Assembly (NCBI GenBank): GCA_002435705.1
Contig: DIVA01000052.1
Location: 1 to 64,000, forward strand
DNA length: 64,000 bases
Direction: 5' to 3'
Source of the DNA: Bacteriovoracaceae bacterium UBA6144
Lineage (GTDB): Bacteria; Bdellovibrionota; Bacteriovoracia; Bacteriovoracales; Bacteriovoracaceae
Under the pieces are notes generated by a model that saw nothing but the letters and a program-made list of their open reading frames with translations, was not told the DNA's origin and did no database searches. Position numbers and translations under genes: made by a program. Below are positions 47,178-56,160 of the stretch, piece by piece (position 1 is the first letter of the stretch; every line of letters begins with the position of its first letter).

Positions 47178-47208
47178 TAAACTAGTCACTAATACAAGGA
47201 AGTAAAAG

Positions 47209-48552
47209 ATGAAATATTTGGCCATTGGTCTAGCCCTCTCTGTGTTTTCCGCCCAAGCAGCGACAATTGCTGTCATTGACTCAGGCCTTGACGTGAATCA
47301 CGTTGATATGAAAGGTAATATCTGGGTAAACGCCAAGGAAATCCAAGACGGGCGCGATACAGACGGTAACGGCTACCAAGACGATCTTCATGGTTGGAAC
47401 TTCGCTGAGCAATCAAGCAAGATCATCGACATGAAATACACCTCTACCTACGTGCCTGGTGTGTTTAAGTTTTTTGAAATCCAAGGTCGCCAACTTCTCG
47501 GCACGGCCACTCCTGAGGACATCGCTTGGCTCAAGGCTGCTCGCGAAGATAAAGAGCTGATCAGCAATCTTCAAAAATTTGGTAACTTTGTTCACGGCAC
47601 ACATGTCGCTGGCATCACCGTGAAAGACAGCACTAATCTTGCGATGGGCGTGAAGCTCATCCCAACTGAAGTGAAGCCTTTCATGGAAACCCTCTCTGTT
47701 CAGGCCAAGAGTCTGAAGAGCACGGATAAAAATTTCCGCTTGAATCTTGTGAAGACAGCACTCGGGGCCCTAGCTGGTCAGCAGATGAATATGCTGGAAG
47801 AGATTGCTCTCTATGTGAACGGTCATAAGATGGACGTGGCTAACGGCTCATTTGGAACCGGTTACGCACAAGCTGAAATGATTGCAGGTCTTGCTTTTAA
47901 AGCTGTTTTCTTCAGAGAGGCGAAGCCAGAAGAGCTCAAAGAAGTGGCCCTCCACTTTATGAACTCGCTTTTGACGGAAGGTCAAAGAATGGTGAAAGCT
48001 GCTCCTAATACAGTTTTCGTGTTCGCAGCTGGTAACGATGGGTCAAACAATGACGAGCTTCCTACAAGCCCTACAAACATTAAAGCTGATAACGTTATCA
48101 GCGTAGCGGCAACCTACGATGTTCAGTTCATTGCTCCTTTTTCTAACTTTGGTGTGAAAATGGTGGATGTGGCTGCACCGGGGATGTTGATCGATTCAGC
48201 GATCCCAGCTGATAAGACCTTGGAGGTTTCTGGAACTTCTCAGGCCGCTCCTTATGTCGCTAATATCGTGGCCCAGATTAAAGACCTCAACCCGGCCCTC
48301 ACACCTAAGCAAATTAAAGACATCATCTTGGGCACGGTGGATGCTAAAGATTTTCTTCGTGGAAAAGTGGCAGCTAATGGGATCGTGAATCTTAATCGTG
48401 CCACTGTGGCCGCAGAACTGACTCGTTCAATGTCTGTCAGTCAGGCCATCAGCACGGCTCGCGGTCGTATCCGTGACGTTGAGCCAACTCGCACGATCGT
48501 GAACCCACGTGTGCAAGTGGAAGCACTTCCTCTTGCTCCCATGTTTAACTAG
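47209..48552 (+). CDS. Exported subtilisin-like serine protease (S8) without propeptide
   Basis: The 447-residue protein has a signal peptide (cut after FSAQA, residue 17) and goes straight into the catalytic domain: Asp24 (AVIDSGLD), His129 (VHGTHVAG) and Ser344 (VSGTSQAAP), with FAAGNDGSN carrying the oxyanion Asn. There is no room for the usual inhibitor propeptide, unlike the subtilase at 26.4 kb. A long insertion (about 65-125 and 165-240) distinguishes it. AAGGAAG precedes the ATG. Its stop abuts the stop of the convergent metalloprotease gene. Confidence 0.92.
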   Translation: MKYLAIGLALSVFSAQAATIAVIDSGLDVNHVDMKGNIWVNAKEIQDGRDTDGNGYQDDLHGWNFAEQSSKIIDMKYTSTYVPGVFKFFEIQGRQLLGTATPEDIAWLKAAREDKELISNLQKFGNFVHGTHVAGITVKDSTNLAMGVKLIPTEVKPFMETLSVQAKSLKSTDKNFRLNLVKTALGALAGQQMNMLEEIALYVNGHKMDVANGSFGTGYAQAEMIAGLAFKAVFFREAKPEELKEVALHFMNSLLTEGQRMVKAAPNTVFVFAAGNDGSNNDELPTSPTNIKADNVISVAATYDVQFIAPFSNFGVKMVDVAAPGMLIDSAIPADKTLEVSGTSQAAPYVANIVAQIKDLNPALTPKQIKDIILGTVDAKDFLRGKVAANGIVNLNRATVAAELTRSMSVSQAISTARGRIRDVEPTRTIVNPRVQVEALPLAPMFN

Positions 48553-49179
48553 TTACTTCTCGGGAGCGTACCAGCAAAATGGGCGCTCCCATCCTTTCAT
48601 TCCTGCAATAATTGTATCCAGTCGACACTGAGGTGCGGGGTATCCAAAAAAAGTCCTCGCTACGACCTTCAAATCTTTCTCACTTAAGCGCGGTATACTT
48701 CCACCAGAGCTTTCAGCATAAAGACGGGCCAGCTTCTCAGCACTCTCTAGAGGTTTATCTAAGAGGTGTGAGCAGAATTGACCTGACCAGTAGTCTGATT
48801 GTCCTTCACTGGCAGACCACCCACCACGACTCGCCGTGGGCTTGCCACCTAGGTGGTGACCCAGTTCATGACAAAGGACAAGTGTGATTTCATCTTCACT
48901 CAGTTCTGGATGCGAGAGCAGTCCACCGTAGACGTGGATTTCCCAGATATGCTCTTGGCGAGAGGCGAGAGCATTCACACGTGGGTTGTTCCATTCAGGA
49001 ATGACCACGAGTTTGCCCCCATGAGCCTCAACCAGGGTTTCCGCACGATCCACAAAACGTTCAATCACTTGCAGGTTGAATTTGAGGTTATTCTTGCTGC
49101 TGTTAAGAGGTGCCTGGTTTTCAGGAAAAAAGGAAGAGAGTGCGCTAGGCACTCCCATCCATAAGAGAAAAAAGATCAT
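48553..49179 (-). CDS. Exported M48-like zinc metalloprotease
   Basis: A 208-residue protein with an N-terminal hydrophobic leader (1-15), and CHELGHHLGG with zinc ligands His104 and His108 and catalytic Glu105. SEGQSDYWS at 124-132 gives Glu125 as a likely third ligand with Asp129, as in M48 peptidases. The domain is compact and lacks transmembrane helices other than the leader, so it is a periplasmic or secreted enzyme. Its ATG overlaps the upstream gene stop by four bases. Confidence 0.8.
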   Translation of the reverse strand: MIFFLLWMGVPSALSSFFPENQAPLNSSKNNLKFNLQVIERFVDRAETLVEAHGGKLVVIPEWNNPRVNALASRQEHIWEIHVYGGLLSHPELSEDEITLVLCHELGHHLGGKPTASRGGWSASEGQSDYWSGQFCSHLLDKPLESAEKLARLYAESSGGSIPRLSEKDLKVVARTFFGYPAPQCRLDTIIAGMKGWERPFCWYAPEK

Positions 49180-49880
49180 TTGAAGTTCACCAAGTTGTTC
49201 ACTGAGCGACCTTCAAGAGTGCGGCTCATGATAAGGAGTTTTGAGTGAGTGAATTCTTCAGGGTTATACTTAATAGGAACATAGAGGCGAGTCATCTTCA
49301 TGGGACAGAATTCTCTGACTTTCTTCATAATGGGCATTACAGAAAGAGTGTCGCTACCGTTCGATAGATACTCTACACGGTCCAGTTCGAGACAGTCACT
49401 GGTGCGCCAGCCGACAAGGAAAGCCGAGCCAGTCGTTCCACCGGTGAAGCCTAGGTCAATGTGGTTAACCATGGCGTAGAGGTGATCGTCTTGGTTCTGA
49501 GAAGTCGCTTCTGCCACGTGCATTTTGTTTTTAAGTTCAAAAGGAGTGTTGCGGTTGACCACAATTTTGTAGTCTCCACCTTGAAGGTTACCCACCAAGA
49601 TGTTTTCTTTGAAAGGAACGATCATGGCGGCACACATCGTTGATTTGTCATCGCTTACGACGGCAGTGACTTTAATGTCGATGATGTCATCGTTCACTTC
49701 AACCTTCACGTCGTTTCTCTTGAAACACGGATTCGGAAACTCACCCGTTACAACGAGCTCGATATTATCATTGTTATCGAAACCAGCAGGCACGAAGAGG
49801 TGATCAACTGGTGCATCAATAACTTGTGTTTGTGCATAAAGCGGAGCTGATAAAAGTGATAGAAGTGTGATTGCAAGCAT
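49176..49880 (-). CDS. Secreted protein of unknown function
   Basis: A 234-residue protein with signal peptide (cut near PLYAQ, about residue 16). The body is rich in beta-forming residues, with four Cys after the signal peptide, and looks like one or two immunoglobulin-like beta domains; no family recognised. GGGAGGA precedes the ATG. Operon partner of the M48-like protease, so it could be a substrate, inhibitor or chaperone of that enzyme, which is inference. Confidence 0.6.
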   Translation of the reverse strand: MLAITLLSLLSAPLYAQTQVIDAPVDHLFVPAGFDNNDNIELVVTGEFPNPCFKRNDVKVEVNDDIIDIKVTAVVSDDKSTMCAAMIVPFKENILVGNLQGGDYKIVVNRNTPFELKNKMHVAEATSQNQDDHLYAMVNHIDLGFTGGTTGSAFLVGWRTSDCLELDRVEYLSNGSDTLSVMPIMKKVREFCPMKMTRLYVPIKYNPEEFTHSKLLIMSRTLEGRSVNNLVNFK

Positions 49881-49938
49881 CTGTATCCTCCCTGGATAGA
49901 TTTTTATGAAGAAACCATATCCAAGGTGATAAGAGGTT

Positions 49939-49964
49939 GAGGAACTCTGGGGTCAGAGTTCCTC
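49939..49964 (-). terminator. Hairpin between the AGCS symporter gene and the secreted-protein gene
   Basis: A perfect eleven-pair stem GAGGAACTCTG / CAGAGTTCCTC with loop GGGT. On the minus strand it lies just after the symporter stop, but no T run follows, so it may be a weak terminator, a processing site or a 3' end protector rather than a canonical terminator. Confidence 0.5.
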
Positions 49965-49981
49965 CTGATAGATATCAGTTT

Positions 49982-51334
49982 TTAGCGGGGCATTTTGGCG
50001 ATGTAGGCGTTCAATTGCTCTTTGACTTTAGGTAAGAGCATGTAGCAGGCGATCATATTCGGAATCGCAAGCAATCCATAAACCGCATCAGAAAGATTCA
50101 ACACAATGTCCAGTTTGAGCATGGCCCCGAGAAAAATAAACACAATAAAGACATAGCGATAGGCAGGAATAAATTTTTCTCCAAAAATAAATGTCACACC
50201 CTGCTCACCGTAGTAGCTCCATGAGATCAAGGTCGAGAAGGCAAAGAGTGTCACAGTGGCCGTGACAATCCAGCGTCCAGTTGGACCCATCACAGACTCA
50301 AAGGCCTGAGCGGTCATCTCTGATCCTGCAGGCACTCCTTCCATGCTCCAGACTCCGGTCAAAAGAAGAGCGACGGCCGTGATCGTACACACCAAAATGG
50401 TATCGATGAAAGGTTCTAAGAGCGCCACCATTCCTTCTTGCACAGGAGTGGATTTAGCCGCTGAGTGGGCCATGGCCGATGACCCCATCCCAGCTTCATT
50501 GGAAAATGTGGCACGACGAATCCCCATCACGAGCACGTCTTTAAAAGCGGCCCCTGCAAAACCACCTACCGCAGCGGTGCCGGTGAAGGCGTCAGTGAAG
50601 ATCATGCCGAACATGGCCGGAACGTTTTCAATCCGGGCCACAATAATGATCAATGCTCCAAGGATATAGATTCCCACCATGGTAGGAACGAGCTTCTCTG
50701 TGACTTTTCCGATGCGCTTAATGCCACCGATCAGAATCAAAAAGGCACCGACACAAAAAACTAATCCTGAAATCCACTCTGGAATTCCTGCAGAAGCTTT
50801 GATGACAGAAGCCATTTGATTGGATTGAAACATATTGCCAGCACCAAAGCTTGAGAGAATGGTGAAGAAGGCATAGGCCCAGGCGAGAGGATAGAAATTT
50901 TTAGAGAGGGCATTTTTGATCACAAACATCGGTCCGCCATGCACATGCCCTTCTGGAGTCACGTCACGGTAAGAGAGTGAAAGCGTCACTTCGGTGAACT
51001 TGGTACACATACCGATAAAGCCTGCCACCCACAGCCAGAAAACGGCCCCAGGTCCACCCAGCGAGATGGCCACGGCCACACCGGCGATATTTCCTAGACC
51101 GACAGTGGCAGAGAGCGCAGCTGTGAGGGCCTGAAAGTGAGAGATTTCACCTTTGTCTTCGGGTTTATCAAATTTTCCTGTGACAATTTGGATAGCATGC
51201 CAAAAAAATCGAATTTGAGGAAAGCCAAAATAAAGAGTGAAAAGGATCCCTGATCCAACCAGCATAATAACCAGCGGAAGACCCCAGACAAGACCAACGA
51301 ATTCACCCGTTAGGCGCTCAAGTGTTTCTAACAT
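49982..51334 (-). CDS. AGCS-family sodium:alanine/glycine symporter
   Basis: A 450-residue polytopic protein with about 11 transmembrane segments. Family signatures: SATVGLGNIAGVAVA, VTLSLSYRDVTPEGHVHGGPMF, NEAGMGSSAMAHSAAKSTPVQEG and FSTLISWSYYGEQG. Such proteins import alanine or glycine with Na+ or H+. AAGGAG precedes the ATG. It lies 50 bases after the muramidase gene on the same strand; D- or L-Ala from peptidoglycan would be a fitting substrate (inference). Confidence 0.92.
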   Translation of the reverse strand: MLETLERLTGEFVGLVWGLPLVIMLVGSGILFTLYFGFPQIRFFWHAIQIVTGKFDKPEDKGEISHFQALTAALSATVGLGNIAGVAVAISLGGPGAVFWLWVAGFIGMCTKFTEVTLSLSYRDVTPEGHVHGGPMFVIKNALSKNFYPLAWAYAFFTILSSFGAGNMFQSNQMASVIKASAGIPEWISGLVFCVGAFLILIGGIKRIGKVTEKLVPTMVGIYILGALIIIVARIENVPAMFGMIFTDAFTGTAAVGGFAGAAFKDVLVMGIRRATFSNEAGMGSSAMAHSAAKSTPVQEGMVALLEPFIDTILVCTITAVALLLTGVWSMEGVPAGSEMTAQAFESVMGPTGRWIVTATVTLFAFSTLISWSYYGEQGVTFIFGEKFIPAYRYVFIVFIFLGAMLKLDIVLNLSDAVYGLLAIPNMIACYMLLPKVKEQLNAYIAKMPR

Positions 51335-51384
51335 GCATACTCCTTAAAGTTTTTAACAACTCTCTAAGGAAAACATGTGAGCTT

Positions 51385-52581
51385 CTATTCGTAAATCAAA
51401 GATTGCGCTCTTTGCTCAAGAAAACTGGTTTGACCTTCCTGCATGATTTTTTCATACTCAGAACGACTGCCATTTTTCTCTACCCATAGACGCAATTTGT
51501 CGGTGCCATTGATAAGATCAATGGGCATACGATCATACTCATACTCATAGGGAGGCTGCTTCCATTTAAATTCACTCCCCAAATGATGATAGAACTCACG
51601 ACAAAGGGTTTGGCACAGGCGCCAAGGCTCAAACTTTTGACGGTCAGTCACGTGAATCTGAAAGCCACCGCAAGGAAGACCTTGGTGCTTTTGAAAAGTC
51701 GGCAAGAAGACCAAAGGTCTGAGCACAAAACCAGTCAGCTCCTCAGAGACAAAAACTTTTTTCAGGTGATTATGAAAGCTGAACGCCTCAATTTTGGGAT
51801 GACCAATAATCTCTAGTGAGCGGGTGGTACCACGACCTTCTGAAATATTTGTTCCTTCATAGAGAACTGTGCCCACAAAAGTATAAGCCGCTTCAACCGT
51901 GGCCAGGTTCGGGGAGGGAAGTACCCAAGGAAGACCTGTGTCCTCATAACTCATGTCGCGCTTATAGCCCTGCATTTTAATGATATCGAGATTACAGTCG
52001 CGGGCGTTCCAAAATTTTTTATTCATCTGTGCCACTTCTGCCATCGTGAGTGCATGACGAACGGGAAGGGGGTGGCGACCCACGAAAGAGTCAAACTTCA
52101 TATCTAAAACGTTACCTTCCATGGTCTTGGCATCGATCGGATTCGGGCGATCAAGAATCACGACCTGAATACCAAGTTTTTGGCAGGCTTCCATCATATA
52201 AGTCATGGTGTAGATGTAGGTGTAAATACGGGTGCCCACATCTTGCAGGTCCACAAAAACATGGTCGAGACCTTCCAGCATTTCCGGTGTTGGGATGCGA
52301 GTTTCAGAATAAAGAGAATAGACCTTCAGGTTAAAGTAGGGGTGGATGGTGTGTTTACTTTCCACCATATTATCTTGCACATCGGTCACAAAACCGTGCT
52401 GTGGTCCAAAGACCTTGATCAAACGATCACCGAAGACACGTTTCAGGGCCAAGAGGCCATGTTCGATATCTTTTGTAATAGATGCGGCGTGGCAGAGGTA
52501 ACCAATTTTCCCAGGATATTTTTTCTGCAGATCTTTATCTTCTAAAAGTCGCTGCAAGCCGGTTTGTACTTTCGTATTCAT
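51385..52581 (-). CDS. DUF1343 / NamZ-type exo-beta-N-acetylmuramidase
   Basis: From ATG 52581 (AAAGGG upstream; a longer form from 52659 is less likely) the protein has 398 residues. Seen: FGPQHGF, ESKHTIHPYFNLKVYSLYSE, VFVDLQDVGTRIYTYIYTM, VILDRPNPIDA, EGRGTTRSLEIIG and PCGGFQIHVTD, the DUF1343 blocks. NamZ enzymes of this family cut MurNAc from peptidoglycan fragments. No signal peptide is visible, so it would act on imported or cytoplasmic muropeptides. It is divergent from a sugar transporter and a ROK kinase. Confidence 0.88.
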   Translation of the reverse strand: MNTKVQTGLQRLLEDKDLQKKYPGKIGYLCHAASITKDIEHGLLALKRVFGDRLIKVFGPQHGFVTDVQDNMVESKHTIHPYFNLKVYSLYSETRIPTPEMLEGLDHVFVDLQDVGTRIYTYIYTMTYMMEACQKLGIQVVILDRPNPIDAKTMEGNVLDMKFDSFVGRHPLPVRHALTMAEVAQMNKKFWNARDCNLDIIKMQGYKRDMSYEDTGLPWVLPSPNLATVEAAYTFVGTVLYEGTNISEGRGTTRSLEIIGHPKIEAFSFHNHLKKVFVSEELTGFVLRPLVFLPTFQKHQGLPCGGFQIHVTDRQKFEPWRLCQTLCREFYHHLGSEFKWKQPPYEYEYDRMPIDLINGTDKLRLWVEKNGSRSEYEKIMQEGQTSFLEQRAQSLIYE

Positions 52582-52650
52582 GATGGCCCTTTGGCAAAAG
52601 CAAGAGGTAATATGTGCAGATATTATCACCACCTCAAAGGTTGAAAGTCT

Positions 52651-53826
52651 ATGGGTCAAAATCGAGCATTGGGTCTTCTGTCTTTTTTATTTTTTAGTTT
52701 CGGCTTTATCACCTGTCTTAATGATTTGCTGGTGCCGCATCTCAAAAATTCTTTCTCACTCTCCTACACCCAATCGATCATGGTGCAGTTTTGTTTTTTT
52801 GCTGCTTATTTTCTTATTTCGGGCCCTTCGGGAAAACTGGTTGAGAAGATGGGGTATAAAAAAGGTGTGATCACCGGACTCATCATCATGAGTGTGGGCT
52901 GTTTGATTTTTATGCCCGCCGCTCTCGTTCACTCTTTCTCTCTTTTTCTTTTTGCTCTCTTTGTTTTGGCAGGCGGTATTGCTCTTCTGCAAGTCGCTGC
53001 GAATCCCTACATCGCGCGCTTGGGCAGTGAAGAGACAGCCTCTCGTCGCTTGACTCTGGTGCAAGCGTTTAACTCTCTGGGTACCGCTATTGCTCCGCTC
53101 TTAGGAGCACTTTTGATTTTTCGTGCGGGCTTTTCTGGGGCAGAGTCTGTGGTCGGTCCTTATGTGGGCTTAGCCATTGTTTTAGCTATCATGGCCGTGG
53201 CCGTTCACTTCACTCACCTGCCAGAAATCAAAGAAGAGCAGAGTGAGACGGGTGTCGTCGGAAAAATTTCTGATCACCCTCATTTGATTTTAGGGATCAT
53301 TGGTATTTTCTTTTATGTCGGCAGTGAAGTTGCCATTGGAAGCTTTCTCGTCAGTCTCATGAGCGAGCCAGAAATGGGTTCGATGGGAGAGATGGAAGCA
53401 GCTAAGTACGTTTCTATCTATTGGACCGGAGCCATGATAGGTCGCTTTGCGGGCTCAGCCTATATGCAAAAACTAAAACCTGCTCGCACGCTCTTTTATC
53501 ACGCTCTCTCAGCCGTGTTTTTAATTGGGACCAGTTTCTTCCTCTCTGGAATGAACGCCTTGGCTTGCCTGCTCTTAGTGGGTTATTGTAACTCAATCAT
53601 GTTCCCCACCATATTCACTCAGGCCCTCGATGGTGTAGGAGCTTTGACGAAAAAGGGTTCTGCTCTTCTTTGTATGGCGATTGTAGGGGGAGCGATTGTT
53701 CCACTCATTCAAGGTGTCGTGGCCGATAACTCAGGCATAAGAATTTCTTATCTCATTCCACTTTTGGGTTACGTCTACATTACTTATTTTGCTTGGTACA
53801 GAGGCAGACAGGTGGTGAAAGCATGA
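52651..53826 (+). CDS. FucP/GluP-type MFS sugar transporter
   Basis: A 391-residue polytopic protein with 12 predicted segments. GFITCLNDLLVPHLKNSFSL and LLQVAANPYIARLG are the hallmarks of the FucP/GluP (glucose, galactose, fucose) branch of the major facilitator family. The gene is divergent from the muramidase with 69 bases between starts, and its stop overlaps the ROK kinase start, so it is a likely importer of an amino sugar such as MurNAc or GlcNAc; the substrate is inferred from context. Confidence 0.88.
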   Translation: MGQNRALGLLSFLFFSFGFITCLNDLLVPHLKNSFSLSYTQSIMVQFCFFAAYFLISGPSGKLVEKMGYKKGVITGLIIMSVGCLIFMPAALVHSFSLFLFALFVLAGGIALLQVAANPYIARLGSEETASRRLTLVQAFNSLGTAIAPLLGALLIFRAGFSGAESVVGPYVGLAIVLAIMAVAVHFTHLPEIKEEQSETGVVGKISDHPHLILGIIGIFFYVGSEVAIGSFLVSLMSEPEMGSMGEMEAAKYVSIYWTGAMIGRFAGSAYMQKLKPARTLFYHALSAVFLIGTSFFLSGMNALACLLLVGYCNSIMFPTIFTQALDGVGALTKKGSALLCMAIVGGAIVPLIQGVVADNSGIRISYLIPLLGYVYITYFAWYRGRQVVKA

Positions 53827-54755
53827 AGGCCAGAGTTGCCATAGGTGTCGACATTGGGGGCACCAATACCAAACTTGCTCTTGTCACGCATGATGGTCAA
53901 ATGAGAGGAGCACGGTCTTTTAAAACGCAAGATTTTCCTGTGTTTTCTGATTATTTAAAAGAGCTTACTCGTCACATCAAAGAGTTGGTGGAATTTAAAA
54001 AAACCACCTCTCTGGCCGACATCCCGATTGCTGGAGTGGGCGTGGGAGCCCCTAACGCCAATTGGAATAATGGCATGATCGAAAGTCCTGTGAATCTTAA
54101 GTGGGGACGAGTGGATCTGGCCCATCAATTAGAAGCAGCCGTGGGACTTCCAGTGGAGTTAGATAACGACGCTAACACCGCTGCGATCGGAGAAGCGTTA
54201 TTTGGTGTCGCCAAGGGGGTGAGAGATTTTATTCTCGTCACACTCGGAACGGGCGTGGGCACGGGCGTGTATGCTGAGGGGCTGATGATTCGCTCGCAAA
54301 ATGGTAAGGCCGGTGAAGGTGGGCATATCAATGTAGAAAAAGATGGCAGGCTTTGTGGCTGTGGTGGCAAAGGGCATCTGGAGGCTTATGCGTCGAGCTC
54401 CGGCGTAGAACTCACAGCGCTTGAAATCATGGGCGAGAAGAAAACGGCTAAAGAAGTGTCGGATCTCTGTCGTCAAGGTGATAAGAAGGCAGATCAAGTG
54501 GTCGAGAAAACGGCCGAGTGGCTGGGCTTAGGCATGTCGACCATGGGGGCCATGCTCAACCCGAGTTTGTTTGTGATCGGTGGCGGAGTTAGTCAGCTTT
54601 CCGATGATTTTCATAAGCGTGTCCAGCACTGGTTGGATCATTATGCGTTTAAACCCATCAAGCATGAGGCTCAGGTTAAGTTGACCCAGATGAACCAAGA
54701 GAATGGCTCTGTGCTCGGAGCGGCGGCTTTGATTCTCCATGCTCACCAGACGTAG
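53823..54755 (+). CDS. ROK-family sugar kinase
   Basis: The 310-residue protein starts at ATG 53823, which overlaps the transporter stop by four bases (ATGA). It has the ATP-binding GVDIGGTNTKLAL, catalytic ELDNDANTAAIGEA, VTLGTGVGTGVY and the zinc-binding CGCGGKGHLEAYASS. ROK kinases phosphorylate glucose, GlcNAc, ManNAc and similar sugars. In this neighbourhood an amino-sugar kinase is likely, but glucokinase cannot be excluded. Confidence 0.92.
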   Translation: MKARVAIGVDIGGTNTKLALVTHDGQMRGARSFKTQDFPVFSDYLKELTRHIKELVEFKKTTSLADIPIAGVGVGAPNANWNNGMIESPVNLKWGRVDLAHQLEAAVGLPVELDNDANTAAIGEALFGVAKGVRDFILVTLGTGVGTGVYAEGLMIRSQNGKAGEGGHINVEKDGRLCGCGGKGHLEAYASSSGVELTALEIMGEKKTAKEVSDLCRQGDKKADQVVEKTAEWLGLGMSTMGAMLNPSLFVIGGGVSQLSDDFHKRVQHWLDHYAFKPIKHEAQVKLTQMNQENGSVLGAAALILHAHQT

Positions 54756-54863
54756 CAAGGCGTAAAATTTTTGACGCTTATGGGACTTTAAAAGAATTGA
54801 TCAGATCTTTGATTTTCAAGACTCAAATGGGCATGTTAGCCTAAGACTCAGAGAGGGCCCAGT

Positions 54864-55658
54864 ATGCATCAATACCACGAACTGCTCCGTCGAGTTTTGG
54901 ATGAAGGTGTAAAAAAAGAAGACCGCACCGGCACGGGTACACTTTCGGTCTTTGGCCATCAGATGCGCTTCAAACTCTCTGATGGTTTTCCCATGATCAC
55001 CACCAAGAAGATTCACCTCAAAAGTATCATTCACGAGCTCTTGTGGTTTCTGCAAGGCGACTCGAACATTAAATATCTCAAAGATAATGGTGTTTCTATT
55101 TGGAATGAGTGGGCTGACGAAAATGGCAATCTCGGACCGGTCTACGGAGTCCAGTGGCGCTCGTGGAAAACCCATGATGGTCGTACCGTGGATCAGATCA
55201 AAAATCTGATCGAGATGATTAAAAAGAATCCCGATTCGCGCCGCTTGATCGTGAGTGCTTGGAACGTGAGTGACGTGGATAAAATGGCGCTGCCCCCGTG
55301 CCACACGCTTTTTCAGTTTTATGTCGCCAACAATAAGCTCTCGTGTCAGCTCTATCAGCGCTCGGCGGATATTTTTCTCGGTGTGCCCTTCAACATCGCC
55401 TCCTATGCGCTTTTGACTTTAATGGTCGCTCAAGTCTGTGGCCTAGGGGTGGGTGACTTCGTTCATACCATGGGTGACGCTCATCTCTACTCGAATCACA
55501 TCGAGCAGGCGCAGTTGCAGTTGAGCCGCGAGCCCTTTGCTCTTCCAACCATGAAAATTAACCCCGACGTGTCGGATATTTTTGGCTTCAAGTTTGAAGA
55601 CTTCACTCTTGAAAACTACCAAGCTCATCCTCACATCAAAGCACCAGTGGCGGTATAA
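54864..55658 (+). CDS. thyA: Thymidylate synthase
   Basis: Methylates dUMP to dTMP with methylene-tetrahydrofolate. The 264-residue protein has the usual length, DRTGTGTLSVFG, the nucleophile Cys146 in LPPCHTLFQFYV, CQLYQRSADIFLGVPFNIASYALL and the C-terminal APVAV. The next gene, folA, starts one base after its stop, so the folate cycle enzyme pair is co-transcribed. Confidence 0.98.
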   Translation: MHQYHELLRRVLDEGVKKEDRTGTGTLSVFGHQMRFKLSDGFPMITTKKIHLKSIIHELLWFLQGDSNIKYLKDNGVSIWNEWADENGNLGPVYGVQWRSWKTHDGRTVDQIKNLIEMIKKNPDSRRLIVSAWNVSDVDKMALPPCHTLFQFYVANNKLSCQLYQRSADIFLGVPFNIASYALLTLMVAQVCGLGVGDFVHTMGDAHLYSNHIEQAQLQLSREPFALPTMKINPDVSDIFGFKFEDFTLENYQAHPHIKAPVAV

Positions 55659-55659
55659 G

Positions 55660-56157
55660 ATGCGTATTTCAATGATTGTGGCCAAGAGTTTAAATCATGC
55701 CATCGGTCTGAACAACAAGCTGCCCTGGCACCTGAAAGGGGATCTGCAGAATTTTAAAAAACTCACCACCGGTCATCACATGATCATGGGACGAAAAACA
55801 TTTGAATCTCTTGGTAAACCGCTTCCAGGGCGCATGCATCTGGTGGTCTCAAATGAGCCGCGGGAGGCGACAGAGAATGTACTGTGGTTTAACTCTCTTC
55901 TGCGGGCCATGAAACACGCTGAGCGCCAAGGAGAGTCGGAGGTTTTCATCATCGGTGGAGCTCAAATTTATAAAGCGGCCATGACCTTAATCGATCGGCT
56001 CTATCTCACAGAAGTGCATGCGGAGGTTCAGGGCGACACTTTTTTTCCTTCACTCTCTCTTAAAAATTGGAATGTCATCAGCGAAACACGTTTTGAAAAA
56101 GACGCTGAGAATGATTATGCCTTCAGCTTGCGTGTGCTTGACCGTAAAAAGAACTAG
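55660..56157 (+). CDS. folA: Dihydrofolate reductase
   Basis: Regenerates tetrahydrofolate used by ThyA. From ATG 55660, directly after the thyA stop, the 165-residue protein has ISMIVAKSLNHAIG, LPWHLKGDLQNFKKLT (with the WxxPxD-type substrate site), MGRKTFESLGKPLPGR and FIIGGAQIYKAAM. Length usual for bacterial DHFR. A longer reading from 55582 overlaps thyA and is not used. Confidence 0.95.
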   Translation: MRISMIVAKSLNHAIGLNNKLPWHLKGDLQNFKKLTTGHHMIMGRKTFESLGKPLPGRMHLVVSNEPREATENVLWFNSLLRAMKHAERQGESEVFIIGGAQIYKAAMTLIDRLYLTEVHAEVQGDTFFPSLSLKNWNVISETRFEKDAENDYAFSLRVLDRKKN

Positions 56158-56160
56158 TCC

